NCBI GenBank assembly: GCA_020860025.1
Contig: JAJBVC010000129.1
Location: 1-20,744 of the forward strand
From: Clostridiales bacterium
GTDB taxonomy: Bacteria > Bacillota > Clostridia > Oscillospirales > Acutalibacteraceae
Length of the DNA: 20,744 nt
Direction of reading: 5' to 3'
Below the pieces are notes generated by a model. That model ran no database searches. It was not told the DNA's origin and saw nothing but the letters and a program-made list of their open reading frames with translations. A program made the position numbers and the translations under genes. The stretch's first letter is position 1; each line of letters starts with the position of its first letter. Below are positions 7,115-15,238 of this stretch, piece after piece.

Positions 7115-8016
7115 TAGAAATAGCCCTCTCTCTTCCTCTTTTCCATACTTGCAGAACCGCCATCGCTGTCTATTACTCGGCTTGTCCTTTCGCTTTCAGC
7201 GGCTGAAAGCGTTTCCTCAATAATTTCATCAAGCGTTGTTGCAGTGGATTCAACACCGCCGGAAAGAGGATAGCAGCCGAGAGTTCTGAAGTGAACGCTT
7301 TTCATCATTGGCTTCTCGCCGGGCTTGAGTCTCATCCTGTCGTCATCAACCATAATCAGATTCCCGTCACGCTCAACAACCGGACGAACCGCCGCAAAAT
7401 AGAGAGGTACTATATCTATATTTTCTCGCTTTATATACTGCCAAATATCCGTTTCCGTCTAGTTAGAAATCGGAAATACCCGGATACTCTCGCCCTTTTG
7501 AATTTCGGTATTATAAAGCTTCCACATTTCGGGCCTTTGATTTTTAGGATCCCATGCCTGAGCCGAATTCCTGAAAGAGAAAATTCTTTCCTTCGCTCTG
7601 CTCTTCTCCTCGTCCCGTCTTCCTCCGCCGAACGCCGCCGTAAAGCCGTATTTGGTCAGTGCCTGCTTGAGTGCCTGCGTTTTCATTATATCCGTATACG
7701 CTGCGCCGTTATCAAACGGATTTATGCCCTTTTTAACTCCGTCCTCGTTGATGTATTCAAGCATTTCTATGCCGAACTTTTTTGCAGTCTTGTCACGGAA
7801 CTCTATCATTTCCTTAAACTTCCATGTTGTGTTCACATGGAGGAACGGAAACGGAGGCTTTTGCGGATAAAACGCTTTAAGCGCAAGATGAAGCATTACC
7901 GAGGAATCCTTGCCGATTGAATAAAGCATTACCGGCTTTTCACATTCCGCCGCCACCTCTCTCATTATGTATATCGCTTCCGCCTCAAGCTCATCAAGAT
8001 GGGTTAATTTACTCAT
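7114..8016 (-). pseudogene. cysD: Sulfate adenylyltransferase subunit 2 (CysD) interrupted by an in-frame amber codon
   Basis: CysD joins sulfate to ATP to make APS, using the PP-loop SxGKDS (residues 33-38), which is intact, as is the GGRRDEEKSRAKER segment. The frame runs 185 codons from the ATG at 8016, then meets TAG at 7459-7461. It continues in the same frame for 114 more codons that are clearly CysD, including the C-terminal TLGCYPL and GG(S)ASMEKRKREGYF-type end. The stop sits in the conserved segment RVFPISN-W-TE, so a TGG tryptophan codon appears to have become TAG by one transition (base 7460). The full length of 300 codons equals the normal family length. The ATG has AAAGG upstream, and the gene lies between aprB and cysN. 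It may be a true null mutation, a sequencing error or a suppressed codon; the nearby FtrD-like gene ends in TAG, so TAG is also used as a normal stop here. Confidence 0.9.
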
Positions 8017-8030
8017 AATTTTGATACCTT

Positions 8031-8348
8031 TCAATATTTATTAGAACTTTGACTGTCAACGGTAATTGTCCTTATAAGGTCGTTTTCGTTATAAAATTTC
8101 CAGTTGAGCAACGAGCCTTTCCTTTCAACCTGCATATATGTTTTTTCATCACCTATATCAGAGCCGAGGAAAAATTCAATCGCACCTGTGTTACATTCTT
8201 TTAAGCAGGAAGCACATCCCCAACAATCTTTTGGATATAATATTTCTGCCTTTCCTGTTTTGGTATCTATATCTATCAGTCCTCCGGGACAAACTTCACT
8301 GCACCTTCGGCAAGATACACATTTTTCCTTGTTAATTCTGATACTCAT
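8031..8348 (-). CDS. aprB: Adenylylsulfate reductase beta subunit, ferredoxin type (AprB)
   Basis: This 105-residue iron-sulfur protein has two [4Fe-4S] motifs: Cys10, 13, 16 and 20 (CVSCRRCSEVC) and Cys42, 45, 48 and 52 (CWGCASCLKEC). A C-terminal tail with LLNWKF and IRTITV resembles the tail of AprB that wraps onto AprA. It would pass electrons to the FAD of AprA. It is shorter than AprB of sulfate-reducing bacteria (roughly 150 residues or more). The start at 8348 overlaps the end of aprA by 17 bases, with AAAAAGG upstream; an in-frame ATG at 8357 sits too close to that site. A generic ferredoxin is the alternative, but the tail and the adjacent aprA make AprB much more likely. Confidence 0.88.
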   Translation of the reverse strand: MSIRINKEKCVSCRRCSEVCPGGLIDIDTKTGKAEILYPKDCWGCASCLKECNTGAIEFFLGSDIGDEKTYMQVERKGSLLNWKFYNENDLIRTITVDSQSSNKY

Positions 8349-10011
8349 ATTTACCATACCTTTTTGCAAGTTGTCGCTCGATTATTTTAATTTCTCCGTT
8401 TTCAAGTTTTGAATTTATGTATTTTAAAAAGTGTTCATCGTCCTTTTCGGGATAAGAGAGATTTTCAGCAAAGCAATGCCATCTTGTTTCTTTCCTTGCG
8501 GTAAGGTGAGCAATCAAGCTAAGACATACTGTCAGTCGTTCACGCACCTCAAAAAAATGAGTGAGCTCTCGCATATCGCTGCAAAAGATTTTATCAAGTT
8601 CTTGTTCAATTTCCTTTATCTTTTCCTTTGCAACGGCAAGAGATTCTTGAGTATAAGAATAATTAGTTTTTATACCGCCAGCATAAGTGTCCATAACATC
8701 CTGCATTTTTTCTTCAATCGCTTCGGGCGATTCGGTATTAGCAGAAGAAAAACGCCGATTTACTTCAAGTATGGTTTTTTCAATAAACTGATTTGGAATT
8801 TGAAAATTATCAAATTTTTCTAATTCTTTTAAAGCAGCATTCGCTGTAATTTCTCCCTCAGCAAGCGCACCCGTTACATATTTTTGAGGGCAGCCTCCTG
8901 CAACATCTCCTGCCGCATACAAGCCGTCAAGCGTCGTTTTTCTGTCGTTATCAACCCAGTAACCGCTTGCAGTATGACCGCCGACTACATAAGGCTCCGT
9001 ACCCTCAATTTCCACATTTTCGCTGTCGGCACTTTTTTGGGATGAAACCCATTTAAGCGTTTGCGACGGTGCCATATTCAAATATGCTTTTTCCAAATCT
9101 TCTGCTTGCTCCGCGGTTATAGAGTCGGTCTTTAAATAGCATGGACCCCTGCCGGATTTGTTCTCTTCAACCGTTCCCCAAAGTCTTTGAGAGGTGGTGA
9201 GACCGTATTTATCTTCATAGACCTCGCCGAGTGAATTTATCTGTTTAGCGCCAACTCCCTGAGCAAGCGTTCCTGTCGGTGCTATAGTATCCTTACATCT
9301 TAGTGCTATAAAACGCATTTCAAATGTTGTCATTTCAGCACCGGCTCGTATTCCCATAGCGTATCCTGCACCTGTGTTAAAAGGGCAGTACCACATTTTA
9401 TGCCGTGAAAATCCCGGATTATTCGGTTTGTAAAGTCCTGCCGCTCCGCCGGTACATATTATAGTTTCCTTAGCCGAAATGAAATAAAGTTTTTCTTCAT
9501 TAACACTGTTGCCCCAAGCTCCGATAACTCTGTTGCCATAGGTAACATAATCAACTATATTAAGATTATTTATAACAGTTACATTGTCAAGCTTTTTCAC
9601 TGCATTTGCCAAAATCGGCTTGATGTTTTCACCGTTAATTTTAATATTTCTGTTGCCTCTGCTGACATATTCACCGTTTTCATCTTTAAGTATTACAAGT
9701 CCGAGTGCTTCTAATTTTTCAGTCACTTCATTAAGACGCTTGCTCATTGATAAAAGCAAGTCCTCTCTCGCAATACCGTGAGCGTCTGCAACTGCATAGT
9801 CAACGTAAAAATCGGGAGTATGACCTTTGGTAATGTATGCGTTGAGTGCATTTACACCTGCTGCAAGGCAGCCGCTTCGCTTGATGTTGGCTTTTTCGGC
9901 GATGATTATTTTTGTTCTCGGCGATTGCTCAGATGCTGTAATTGCGGCAAAGCAGCCTGCCGTACCGTCGCCGATAATCAAAATATCCGTTTGCAGTTTT
10001 TGATAATCCAT
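8332..10011 (-). CDS. aprA: Adenylylsulfate reductase alpha subunit, FAD-dependent (AprA)
   Basis: This 559-residue flavoprotein of the fumarate reductase/succinate dehydrogenase family should reduce APS to sulfite and AMP. The N-terminal FAD loop is IIGDGTAGCFAA, with Asp where many relatives have Gly. A conserved block EMRFIALRCKD-x-x-APTG matches the AprA substrate region, and a C-terminal flavin motif follows in GLYAAGDVAGGCPQKYVTGALAEG. It is shorter than AprA of sulfate reducers (about 620-660). With CysDN, sulfite reductase and MetY in the same operon, and no Qmo or Dsr genes in sight, an assimilatory role is likely. The ATG at 10011 is preceded by GGTGA 6 bases upstream; extra upstream in-frame residues lack that support. 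It is the first gene of unit 2, behind its own promoter and operator. Confidence 0.9.
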   Translation of the reverse strand: MDYQKLQTDILIIGDGTAGCFAAITASEQSPRTKIIIAEKANIKRSGCLAAGVNALNAYITKGHTPDFYVDYAVADAHGIAREDLLLSMSKRLNEVTEKLEALGLVILKDENGEYVSRGNRNIKINGENIKPILANAVKKLDNVTVINNLNIVDYVTYGNRVIGAWGNSVNEEKLYFISAKETIICTGGAAGLYKPNNPGFSRHKMWYCPFNTGAGYAMGIRAGAEMTTFEMRFIALRCKDTIAPTGTLAQGVGAKQINSLGEVYEDKYGLTTSQRLWGTVEENKSGRGPCYLKTDSITAEQAEDLEKAYLNMAPSQTLKWVSSQKSADSENVEIEGTEPYVVGGHTASGYWVDNDRKTTLDGLYAAGDVAGGCPQKYVTGALAEGEITANAALKELEKFDNFQIPNQFIEKTILEVNRRFSSANTESPEAIEEKMQDVMDTYAGGIKTNYSYTQESLAVAKEKIKEIEQELDKIFCSDMRELTHFFEVRERLTVCLSLIAHLTARKETRWHCFAENLSYPEKDDEHFLKYINSKLENGEIKIIERQLAKRYGKYEYQN

Positions 10012-10027
10012 AATAATCACCATAGCC

Positions 10028-10052
10028 TTTTGTTTTTTGATTAAAAACAAAA
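10028..10052 (-). repeat. AT-rich hairpin in the aprA leader
   Basis: A perfect 10-bp inverted repeat (10028-10037 and 10043-10052, TTTTGTTTTT / AAAAACAAAA) with a 5-base loop lies in the untranslated leader, just upstream of the aprA ribosome binding site. Only one G-C pair supports the stem, so the structure is weak and may be chance. Confidence 0.35.
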
Positions 10053-10073
10053 ATATTTTATATATTCGACTTT

Positions 10074-10092
10074 TCCTATCGACTTAGTAGGT
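10074..10092 (-). promoter_or_regulatory. Operator-like site, copy 1 (aprA operon)
   Basis: A 19-bp element reads TCCTATCGACTTAGTAGGT on the plus strand. It has inverted ends CCTA / TAGG and lies just downstream of the -10 box of the aprA promoter, near the start of the transcript. The element before unit 1 (19425-19443, minus-strand reading) matches it at 15 of 19 positions. The shared placement over promoters suggests a repressor. The GAC...AGT core resembles sites of Rrf2-family regulators such as IscR or CymR, but the protein is unknown and none is encoded here. Confidence 0.65.
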
Positions 10093-10105
10093 TTAGTATA
10101 TCAAA

Positions 10106-10134
10106 ATAATAATCTATTAGGAATAAAATGTCAA
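10106..10134 (-). promoter_or_regulatory. Sigma-70-type promoter for the aprA-trxB unit
   Basis: On the minus strand a perfect TTGACA (10129-10134) is followed after 17 bases by TATTAT (10106-10111), one mismatch from consensus. It lies 35 bases or so after the hemL stop. A second possible -10 (TATACT, 10095-10100) has no good -35. The likely start of transcription is near 10099, giving a leader of about 90 bases. Confidence 0.7.
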
Positions 10135-10168
10135 TAGTAAAATCAAAAATGTATTAAACAATATTTCT

Positions 10169-11434
10169 TTAATCAAGATTTTTAAGGCATTTAATTGCCG
10201 AAACGGTTTTTTCTGTTTCTTTTTCTCCATGACAAGCTGAGATAAACATAGCTTCAAATCTGCTCGGTGCAATATATATACCGTTTTCAAGCATTTGATA
10301 AAAGTATTTGCAAAAAGCGTTTTGATCGGATTTTAGAGTATCATTATAGCTAGTAACTTTATTTTTTGTAAAAAATACGCTTAGAAGCGAGCCGACACGA
10401 TTTACATTGATACCTTTTTCTTTGTATGCTTTCTCAAGTGCTGCACCGCTTTTGTCAAGTCTGCGGTAAATGTCGGGATTTTCATTTAATATTTTCAGAG
10501 TTTGGATACCTGCCGTTACCGCAATCGGATTACCTGAGAGAGTTCCTGCTTGATATACATTACCGATGGGAGCAACGCACTGCATAATATCAGCCCTGCC
10601 TGCATATGCGGCAAGTGGCATCCCTCCGCCCACGATTTTGCCGAGAGTTACCAAATCCGGCGTTACGCCGTAATATTCTCCTGCGCCACCATATGATAAA
10701 CGAAAACCGGTTATAACCTCATCAAAAATCAAGAGAGCATTATTTTTTGTGCAAATATCTCTTAAAAATTTGAGAAAATTCTTTTTAGGCGGAACTACTC
10801 CCATATTTGCGGCGACAGGCTCAACAATGAGTGCCGCTATATCGTCACTGTTTTTGAATATAAGCTCCACAGATTTTTCATCATTATAATCGGCAAGAAG
10901 AGTATTTTTAATGTACCCTTCGGGCACTCCCGAACTATCCGCAACACTTTCGGTAAGCAGACCGCTGCCTGCCTTTACAAGCAGACCGTCGCTGTGACCG
11001 TGGTAATTACCTTTGAACTTTATAATTTTATTTTTACCGGTATAACCTCTTGCAAGGCGGATTGCACTCATAACCGCTTCCGTTCCGCTTGAAACAAGGC
11101 GTACCTGCTCGGCACATGGAATTGCTTCACAAATCATTTTGGCGAGCTCTGTTTCTTTTTTAGTCGGAGCACCGAATGTCAGACCTTTATCACATTCGCT
11201 CTTAACGGCATTGATAACTCTGCTGTCTGCGTGCCCTAAAATACACGGTCCCCAGCTGCCAACATAATCTATAAATTCATTGCCATCCTCGTCATAGATA
11301 TATGCACCTTTAGCTCGGTCTATAAAAAGAGGATTGCCATTTACGGACTGAAATGCACGAACGGGACTGTTTACTCCTCCCGGTATATACTTTTTTGCTT
11401 TTTTAAAATATTCCACAGACTTAGCATTATTCAT
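10169..11434 (-). CDS. hemL: Glutamate-1-semialdehyde 2,1-aminomutase (HemL)
   Basis: This 421-residue PLP enzyme converts glutamate-1-semialdehyde to 5-aminolevulinate, the second dedicated step after HemA. It shows the family start KKYIPGGVNSPVR, the SSGTEAVMSAIRLARG block, Asp238 in FDEVITGFR, and the PLP lysine Lys266 in TLGKIVGGGMP. Length is normal. The start codon overlaps the end of hemB by 8 bases. It is the last gene of unit 1, and the aprA promoter begins shortly after its stop. In this context it feeds uroporphyrinogen III into siroheme for the sulfite reductase. No hemE, hemN or hemH is nearby. Confidence 0.95.
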   Translation of the reverse strand: MNNAKSVEYFKKAKKYIPGGVNSPVRAFQSVNGNPLFIDRAKGAYIYDEDGNEFIDYVGSWGPCILGHADSRVINAVKSECDKGLTFGAPTKKETELAKMICEAIPCAEQVRLVSSGTEAVMSAIRLARGYTGKNKIIKFKGNYHGHSDGLLVKAGSGLLTESVADSSGVPEGYIKNTLLADYNDEKSVELIFKNSDDIAALIVEPVAANMGVVPPKKNFLKFLRDICTKNNALLIFDEVITGFRLSYGGAGEYYGVTPDLVTLGKIVGGGMPLAAYAGRADIMQCVAPIGNVYQAGTLSGNPIAVTAGIQTLKILNENPDIYRRLDKSGAALEKAYKEKGINVNRVGSLLSVFFTKNKVTSYNDTLKSDQNAFCKYFYQMLENGIYIAPSRFEAMFISACHGEKETEKTVSAIKCLKNLD

Positions 11435-12389
11435 TTAGCCACCCCGCAATATCAAGTGCATGGTAGGTTATAATCCTATCAGCACCGGCACGCTTCAGCG
11501 ATAACATATTTTCAAGAACAATGCGCTTTTCATCAATATACCCTTTTTCAGCTGCAGATTTAACCATTGCATATTCCCCGCTGACATTATATGCAATTAA
11601 AGGCACATCAAACGCATTTCTTGCAGATGATAAAATATCACCGTAGGCAAGCGCCGGCTTTATTATAACCATATCGGCACCCTCTGTTAAATCCTGTTTT
11701 ATTTCCGCCATTGCCTCTCTGCCGTTTGCGGGATCCATTTGATAGGTTTTTCTGTCACCGAAGCAAGGGGATGACCCTGCCGCATCACGAAACGGGCCGT
11801 AATAAGCGGAAGCAAATTTTGCACTGTAACTCATAATGGGAGTGTTAATAAATCCGCTTTTGTCAAGAGCTTCTCGAATTGCTTCAATTCTGCCGTCCAT
11901 CATATCCGATGGTGCAATTATATCCGCACCCGACTTTGCAAGAGAGACTGCGGTTTTAGATAAAAAGGGCAATGTTTCATCATTTAAAATTTCACCGTTT
12001 TTTACAACTCCGCAATGACCGTGAGATGTATATTCACAAAGACAAACATCGGCTATAATTAAAACATTTGTGTATTTCTTTTTTATATATTTTATTGCTC
12101 TTTGTGTAATTCCGTTTTCATCATATGCTCCGCTTGCCTTTTCGTCCTTTTGTGACGGTATACCGAAGATGAGAAGCGACTGAATTTTTTTTGAAACAAC
12201 CTCATCTAATATTTCATCGAGTCTGTCGATGCTGTAACGAAAAATACCCGGCATTGATTCTATAGGCTCTTTAATGTTTTCTCCGTCCTTGACAAAAACA
12301 GGATATATTAAATCGTCTGTACTTATTCTGTTTTCACGCACGAAAGAACGCATTTGTTCATTCTGTCTCAATTTTCTGAATCTTTTCAT
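11427..12389 (-). CDS. hemB: Porphobilinogen synthase (HemB), zinc type
   Basis: HemB condenses two 5-aminolevulinate molecules to porphobilinogen. The 320-residue protein has the zinc cysteines Cys116, Cys118 and Cys126 in DVCLCEYTSHGHCG and the two active-site lysines, Lys191 in SYSAKFAS and Lys244 in VIIKPALAYGD. I keep the ATG at 12389 although it lies 32 bases inside the end of the cobA-hemD gene. A strong GGAGGA stands 8 bases before it, and the resulting N-terminus (MKRFRKLRQN) matches the RxRRLR-type start of HemB. This long overlap implies coupled translation. The gene is part of the siroheme branch of unit 1. Confidence 0.95.
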   Translation of the reverse strand: MKRFRKLRQNEQMRSFVRENRISTDDLIYPVFVKDGENIKEPIESMPGIFRYSIDRLDEILDEVVSKKIQSLLIFGIPSQKDEKASGAYDENGITQRAIKYIKKKYTNVLIIADVCLCEYTSHGHCGVVKNGEILNDETLPFLSKTAVSLAKSGADIIAPSDMMDGRIEAIREALDKSGFINTPIMSYSAKFASAYYGPFRDAAGSSPCFGDRKTYQMDPANGREAMAEIKQDLTEGADMVIIKPALAYGDILSSARNAFDVPLIAYNVSGEYAMVKSAAEKGYIDEKRIVLENMLSLKRAGADRIITYHALDIAGWLNE

Positions 12390-13824
12390 TTTTCTTATCC
12401 TCCGAAATTGCTTTTACTATGCCGTCGGCGGTTTCTTCTTTAGCAACAATGATTTTTTTATCGGTATACTTTTTTAGCCTTTGAGCCGTAACACTGCCGA
12501 TACAAACGGGCTTTGAATTATTAAATTTTAAGCCATTTTCAAAAAAAGCATGAACACCATCGGCACTTGAAAATGTAATATAATCCGTATTTACATCGTA
12601 ATTTTCCAAAATAGGCTCGGTTGTATAAATATGAACATCGTCATAAGGTATATTTGCGTTTTTCAAGTAAAAAGGTAAATCAGCAGAACCTTTTGCCGAG
12701 CGTAAAATCAAAACTCTGTCATTATGAGAAAGCACTAAATCAAGATACTTACCCATAACCTCGGCTGTAAATTTTTCGGGTATGAAATCCGCATAAAGAC
12801 CGTATTTTGCAAGCTCGTTTGCGCATTGGGTTCCGATACAGGCAAATTTTAAATTAAAAAGCTTTCTTAAATCAATTTCATTTTCCTTTAAAAAGCTGAA
12901 AAACAGCTCAACTCCTTTTGCGCTTGTAAATGCAACACAGGTGTATTTTGAAAAATCATTTGGGATATTTTCCGTAAGCGGTACGATTTTTAAATTTGTT
13001 CTTTTTTGTGTATAAGCACCGAGAGAATTTAGCTTTTTACAGAGCTTTGATGAAAAATTTTCACTGCCTGTTACGGTTACGCTCACGCCCTTTAAAGGCA
13101 AAATATCTTTGTTGCAAAGGTGCATTGACGATACTGCACCGACAATCAAAATTGCAGGAGTTTCGGCATTTTTGCTTTTTTCGGCAATATTATCAAGCGT
13201 ACCGTCAATTCTTTTTTCATCAGGATAATATCCTCTTGAAAGCAAAGAACACGGTGTATTTTTGTTTTTTCCGTTCTCAATTAAAGAAGCACAAATTTTA
13301 TCAACATTATGTAAAGGCATAAGGAAGATCAGCGTACCGTTAAGTCCGGCAAGAGCGGCGTAATTTTCACATATTTCATCAGCCGAACTTCCCGTTACTA
13401 CCGTAAATGACTGAGAAATGCCACGATGCGTTACAGGTATGCCGAAATGCTCGGGAACTGCAACAGCAGAGGTTACACCGCAAATTGTTTGACAAGGTAT
13501 ATTTTCTTTTTCAAGAGCAATAATTTCTTCCGCCCCTCTGCCGAAAACAAAGCTATCGCCGCCCTTCAGGCGAACCACATTCTTATTTTCTTTTGCTTTT
13601 TCAATCAGTAAGCTGTTAATTTCTTCTTGATTTTTGCTGTGATTTTTATATCTTTTACCAACATATATTTTCTCCGCCGTGCTTTCAGCTTCAAGCAATA
13701 AATCATTATCAATCAAATCATCGTAGACGACCACATCGGCATTTCTTAATTTTTCAAGACCGTCGACGGTTATCAATTTTTTTGAACAGCCTGCTCCTAC
13801 AAGCGTAACAATACCTTTATCCAT
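12358..13824 (-). CDS. cobA-hemD: Fused uroporphyrinogen-III C-methyltransferase and uroporphyrinogen-III synthase (CobA-HemD)
   Basis: This 488-residue protein carries two enzymes. Residues about 1-245 are the SAM-dependent methyltransferase (CobA/SUMT), with VGAG near the start, LKGGDSFVFGRGAEE and the VPVTHRG-like block GIPVTHRGISQ. It methylates uroporphyrinogen III to precorrin-2. Residues about 246-485 form a divergent HemD domain that closes hydroxymethylbilane to uroporphyrinogen III. The order of action is therefore HemD, then CobA. Two motif changes are visible: the usual GAGPGDP loop reads GAGCSKK, and KGGDPF reads KGGDSF. The first resembles variants I recall from clostridial fusions. 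The ATG at 13824 overlaps hemC by 8 bases and has AAGGA 9 bases upstream. Confidence 0.92.
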   Translation of the reverse strand: MDKGIVTLVGAGCSKKLITVDGLEKLRNADVVVYDDLIDNDLLLEAESTAEKIYVGKRYKNHSKNQEEINSLLIEKAKENKNVVRLKGGDSFVFGRGAEEIIALEKENIPCQTICGVTSAVAVPEHFGIPVTHRGISQSFTVVTGSSADEICENYAALAGLNGTLIFLMPLHNVDKICASLIENGKNKNTPCSLLSRGYYPDEKRIDGTLDNIAEKSKNAETPAILIVGAVSSMHLCNKDILPLKGVSVTVTGSENFSSKLCKKLNSLGAYTQKRTNLKIVPLTENIPNDFSKYTCVAFTSAKGVELFFSFLKENEIDLRKLFNLKFACIGTQCANELAKYGLYADFIPEKFTAEVMGKYLDLVLSHNDRVLILRSAKGSADLPFYLKNANIPYDDVHIYTTEPILENYDVNTDYITFSSADGVHAFFENGLKFNNSKPVCIGSVTAQRLKKYTDKKIIVAKEETADGIVKAISEDKKNEKIQKIETE

Positions 13825-14674
13825 ATATTTCATCCTTAATTTCACGGCAAATGGATTTATAATTTTCAAATATTCCCGACCTAACAGTTCTTCTGCCGCA
13901 AAACATTGCCGATATTTCTATTTCTTCGCCGTCAATTTTTGAATGAACACCGAGTGCGATATTGCAATCTGCCTGCATCAAAGAAAACATATACCGCTCC
14001 GCTTCAAATCTTTTAGCTGTAATTTCATCGCTTATATCACGCAGAATTTTTATAATTTCCTCATCACATTCTCTGCACTCGACGGCAATAATTCCTTGGC
14101 AGGCGGACGGTATAAATTCATCCGTGCTGAATACTCTTGCATCAAATTCGGACAAATCCGTATTAAGCCTGTCAATACCCGCTTTTGCAAGAATGATTGC
14201 ATCATATTGCCCACATTTCAATTTTTCAAGTCGGGTATCAACATTACCTCTTATGCTTTCGTACTTCGCATTCGGAAAAAATTTCTTACATTCTGTTATT
14301 CTCCTCGGACTTCCGGTTCCTATCAAAATATTATTTTTGTGAGCTTCGCCTTTTCTGAAAATCAGACAATCCTCACTGTCAGCCGCCTTAGGAGTTCCCG
14401 CAATAATAAGACCGTTTGCAAGCGTATAAGGCAAATCCTTACCGCTGTGCACGGCGATGTCAGCCCTGCCGTCAAGCAGATATTCTTCAATATCTTTTAC
14501 AAAAAGACCTCTGCCACCGATTTCATTAATCGGGTTTCTCCTGTCTTTGTCGCCTTTTGTACTGACCTTTTCAATAGTTACGTTGACTCCTTGATTTTCC
14601 AAAGAGTCTTTAACTATCTGAGCTTGAATCATCGCAAGACGGCTTGAACGAGTTGCAAGAATAATGTTTTTCAT
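13817..14674 (-). CDS. hemC: Hydroxymethylbilane synthase (porphobilinogen deaminase, HemC)
   Basis: HemC joins four porphobilinogens into hydroxymethylbilane. The 285-residue protein starts with the typical ATRSSRLAMIQAQ and has HSGKDLP with the catalytic-type Asp80 and GTGSPRR (120-126). The dipyrromethane cofactor cysteine is Cys237 in QADCNIALGVH; this segment replaces the usual GGCxxPxG and is divergent, and the C-terminal domain is somewhat short. The start ATG overlaps the stop of the upstream gene by 4 bases (ATGA), with GGAG 9 bases before it. It works between HemB and the CobA-HemD fusion encoded next to it. Confidence 0.93.
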   Translation of the reverse strand: MKNIILATRSSRLAMIQAQIVKDSLENQGVNVTIEKVSTKGDKDRRNPINEIGGRGLFVKDIEEYLLDGRADIAVHSGKDLPYTLANGLIIAGTPKAADSEDCLIFRKGEAHKNNILIGTGSPRRITECKKFFPNAKYESIRGNVDTRLEKLKCGQYDAIILAKAGIDRLNTDLSEFDARVFSTDEFIPSACQGIIAVECRECDEEIIKILRDISDEITAKRFEAERYMFSLMQADCNIALGVHSKIDGEEIEISAMFCGRRTVRSGIFENYKSICREIKDEIYG

Positions 14675-15213
14675 AAAAGTAACTCCGATAATTTATTTTT
14701 AAGTATTTTTGCTCGTTCGCTTTGCTCGGATATAGTATGTTTCAGCTGATTTTTCAAAATCCAAAGCTCGTCGATAATTTCCTCGGTATTATCGGGAATG
14801 ACTCTCTCAAACTCATTTTTTATATATGAAGAAAAAGCGGGACTTTTACCTGCTGTTGCAATTCCTACAGTTAAATCGCCTCGCTTTATCAGTGCCGGGA
14901 ATATAAAAGAGCAGAGTGACGGATTATCGGCAACATTCACGGGAATATTTTTTTCACGGCAAAGCCTTGCAATATGAGAATTTAATTCGTTATCGTCGCT
15001 TGCACATATAACTATGTCGGCACCGTCAATATCCGAGTTCTTGAATTTTCTTTTTATAACACGCACTTCGGTAATCTCTGTACTTTCTGCCACTACGGCA
15101 ATTCTGTTTGTAAACAAGCTGAGTTTTTCCGCTTTGCCTTTTGCTACATTTCCTCCGCCGATTATTAAAAAATTTTTATTTTCTATATCCTCAAAAAATG
15201 GAAACAGTGTCAT
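14671..15213 (-). CDS. Precorrin-2 dehydrogenase / sirohydrochlorin ferrochelatase (Met8/SirC type, N-terminal CysG-like)
   Basis: This 180-residue protein matches the N-terminal half of CysG. It has a Rossmann loop IIGGGNVAKGKAEKL (17-31) and the VNVADNPSLCSFIFPALIKRGDLTVGIATAGKSPAFS block that defines the family. It oxidises precorrin-2 to sirohydrochlorin with NAD and may insert iron to give siroheme. No separate SirB-like chelatase is present in the window, so a bifunctional role is plausible but unproven. The start ATG is preceded by GGCGAG about 8 bases upstream. Its presence in the set of hem genes is the clearest sign that the branch ends in siroheme or a cobalamin precursor rather than heme. 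Confidence 0.9.
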   Translation of the reverse strand: MTLFPFFEDIENKNFLIIGGGNVAKGKAEKLSLFTNRIAVVAESTEITEVRVIKRKFKNSDIDGADIVICASDDNELNSHIARLCREKNIPVNVADNPSLCSFIFPALIKRGDLTVGIATAGKSPAFSSYIKNEFERVIPDNTEEIIDELWILKNQLKHTISEQSERAKILKNKLSELLL

Positions 15214-15238
15214 TAAATTACTCGCCTTTCAATAATAA

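Noticed and set aside
7459..7461. TAG in cysD as a recoded sense codon
   Set aside because: The FtrD-like gene in the same operon ends in TAG. Known TAG recoding in Clostridia-like bacteria inserts pyrrolysine, not Trp, and nothing downstream suggests a recoding element. A nonsense mutation or sequence error is simpler, though suppression is not excluded.
7291..7920. Plus-strand open frame of 209 codons opposite cysD
   Set aside because: It is antisense to the highly conserved CysD coding sequence. The translated product has no family features, so it is not evidence for a gene replacing cysD.
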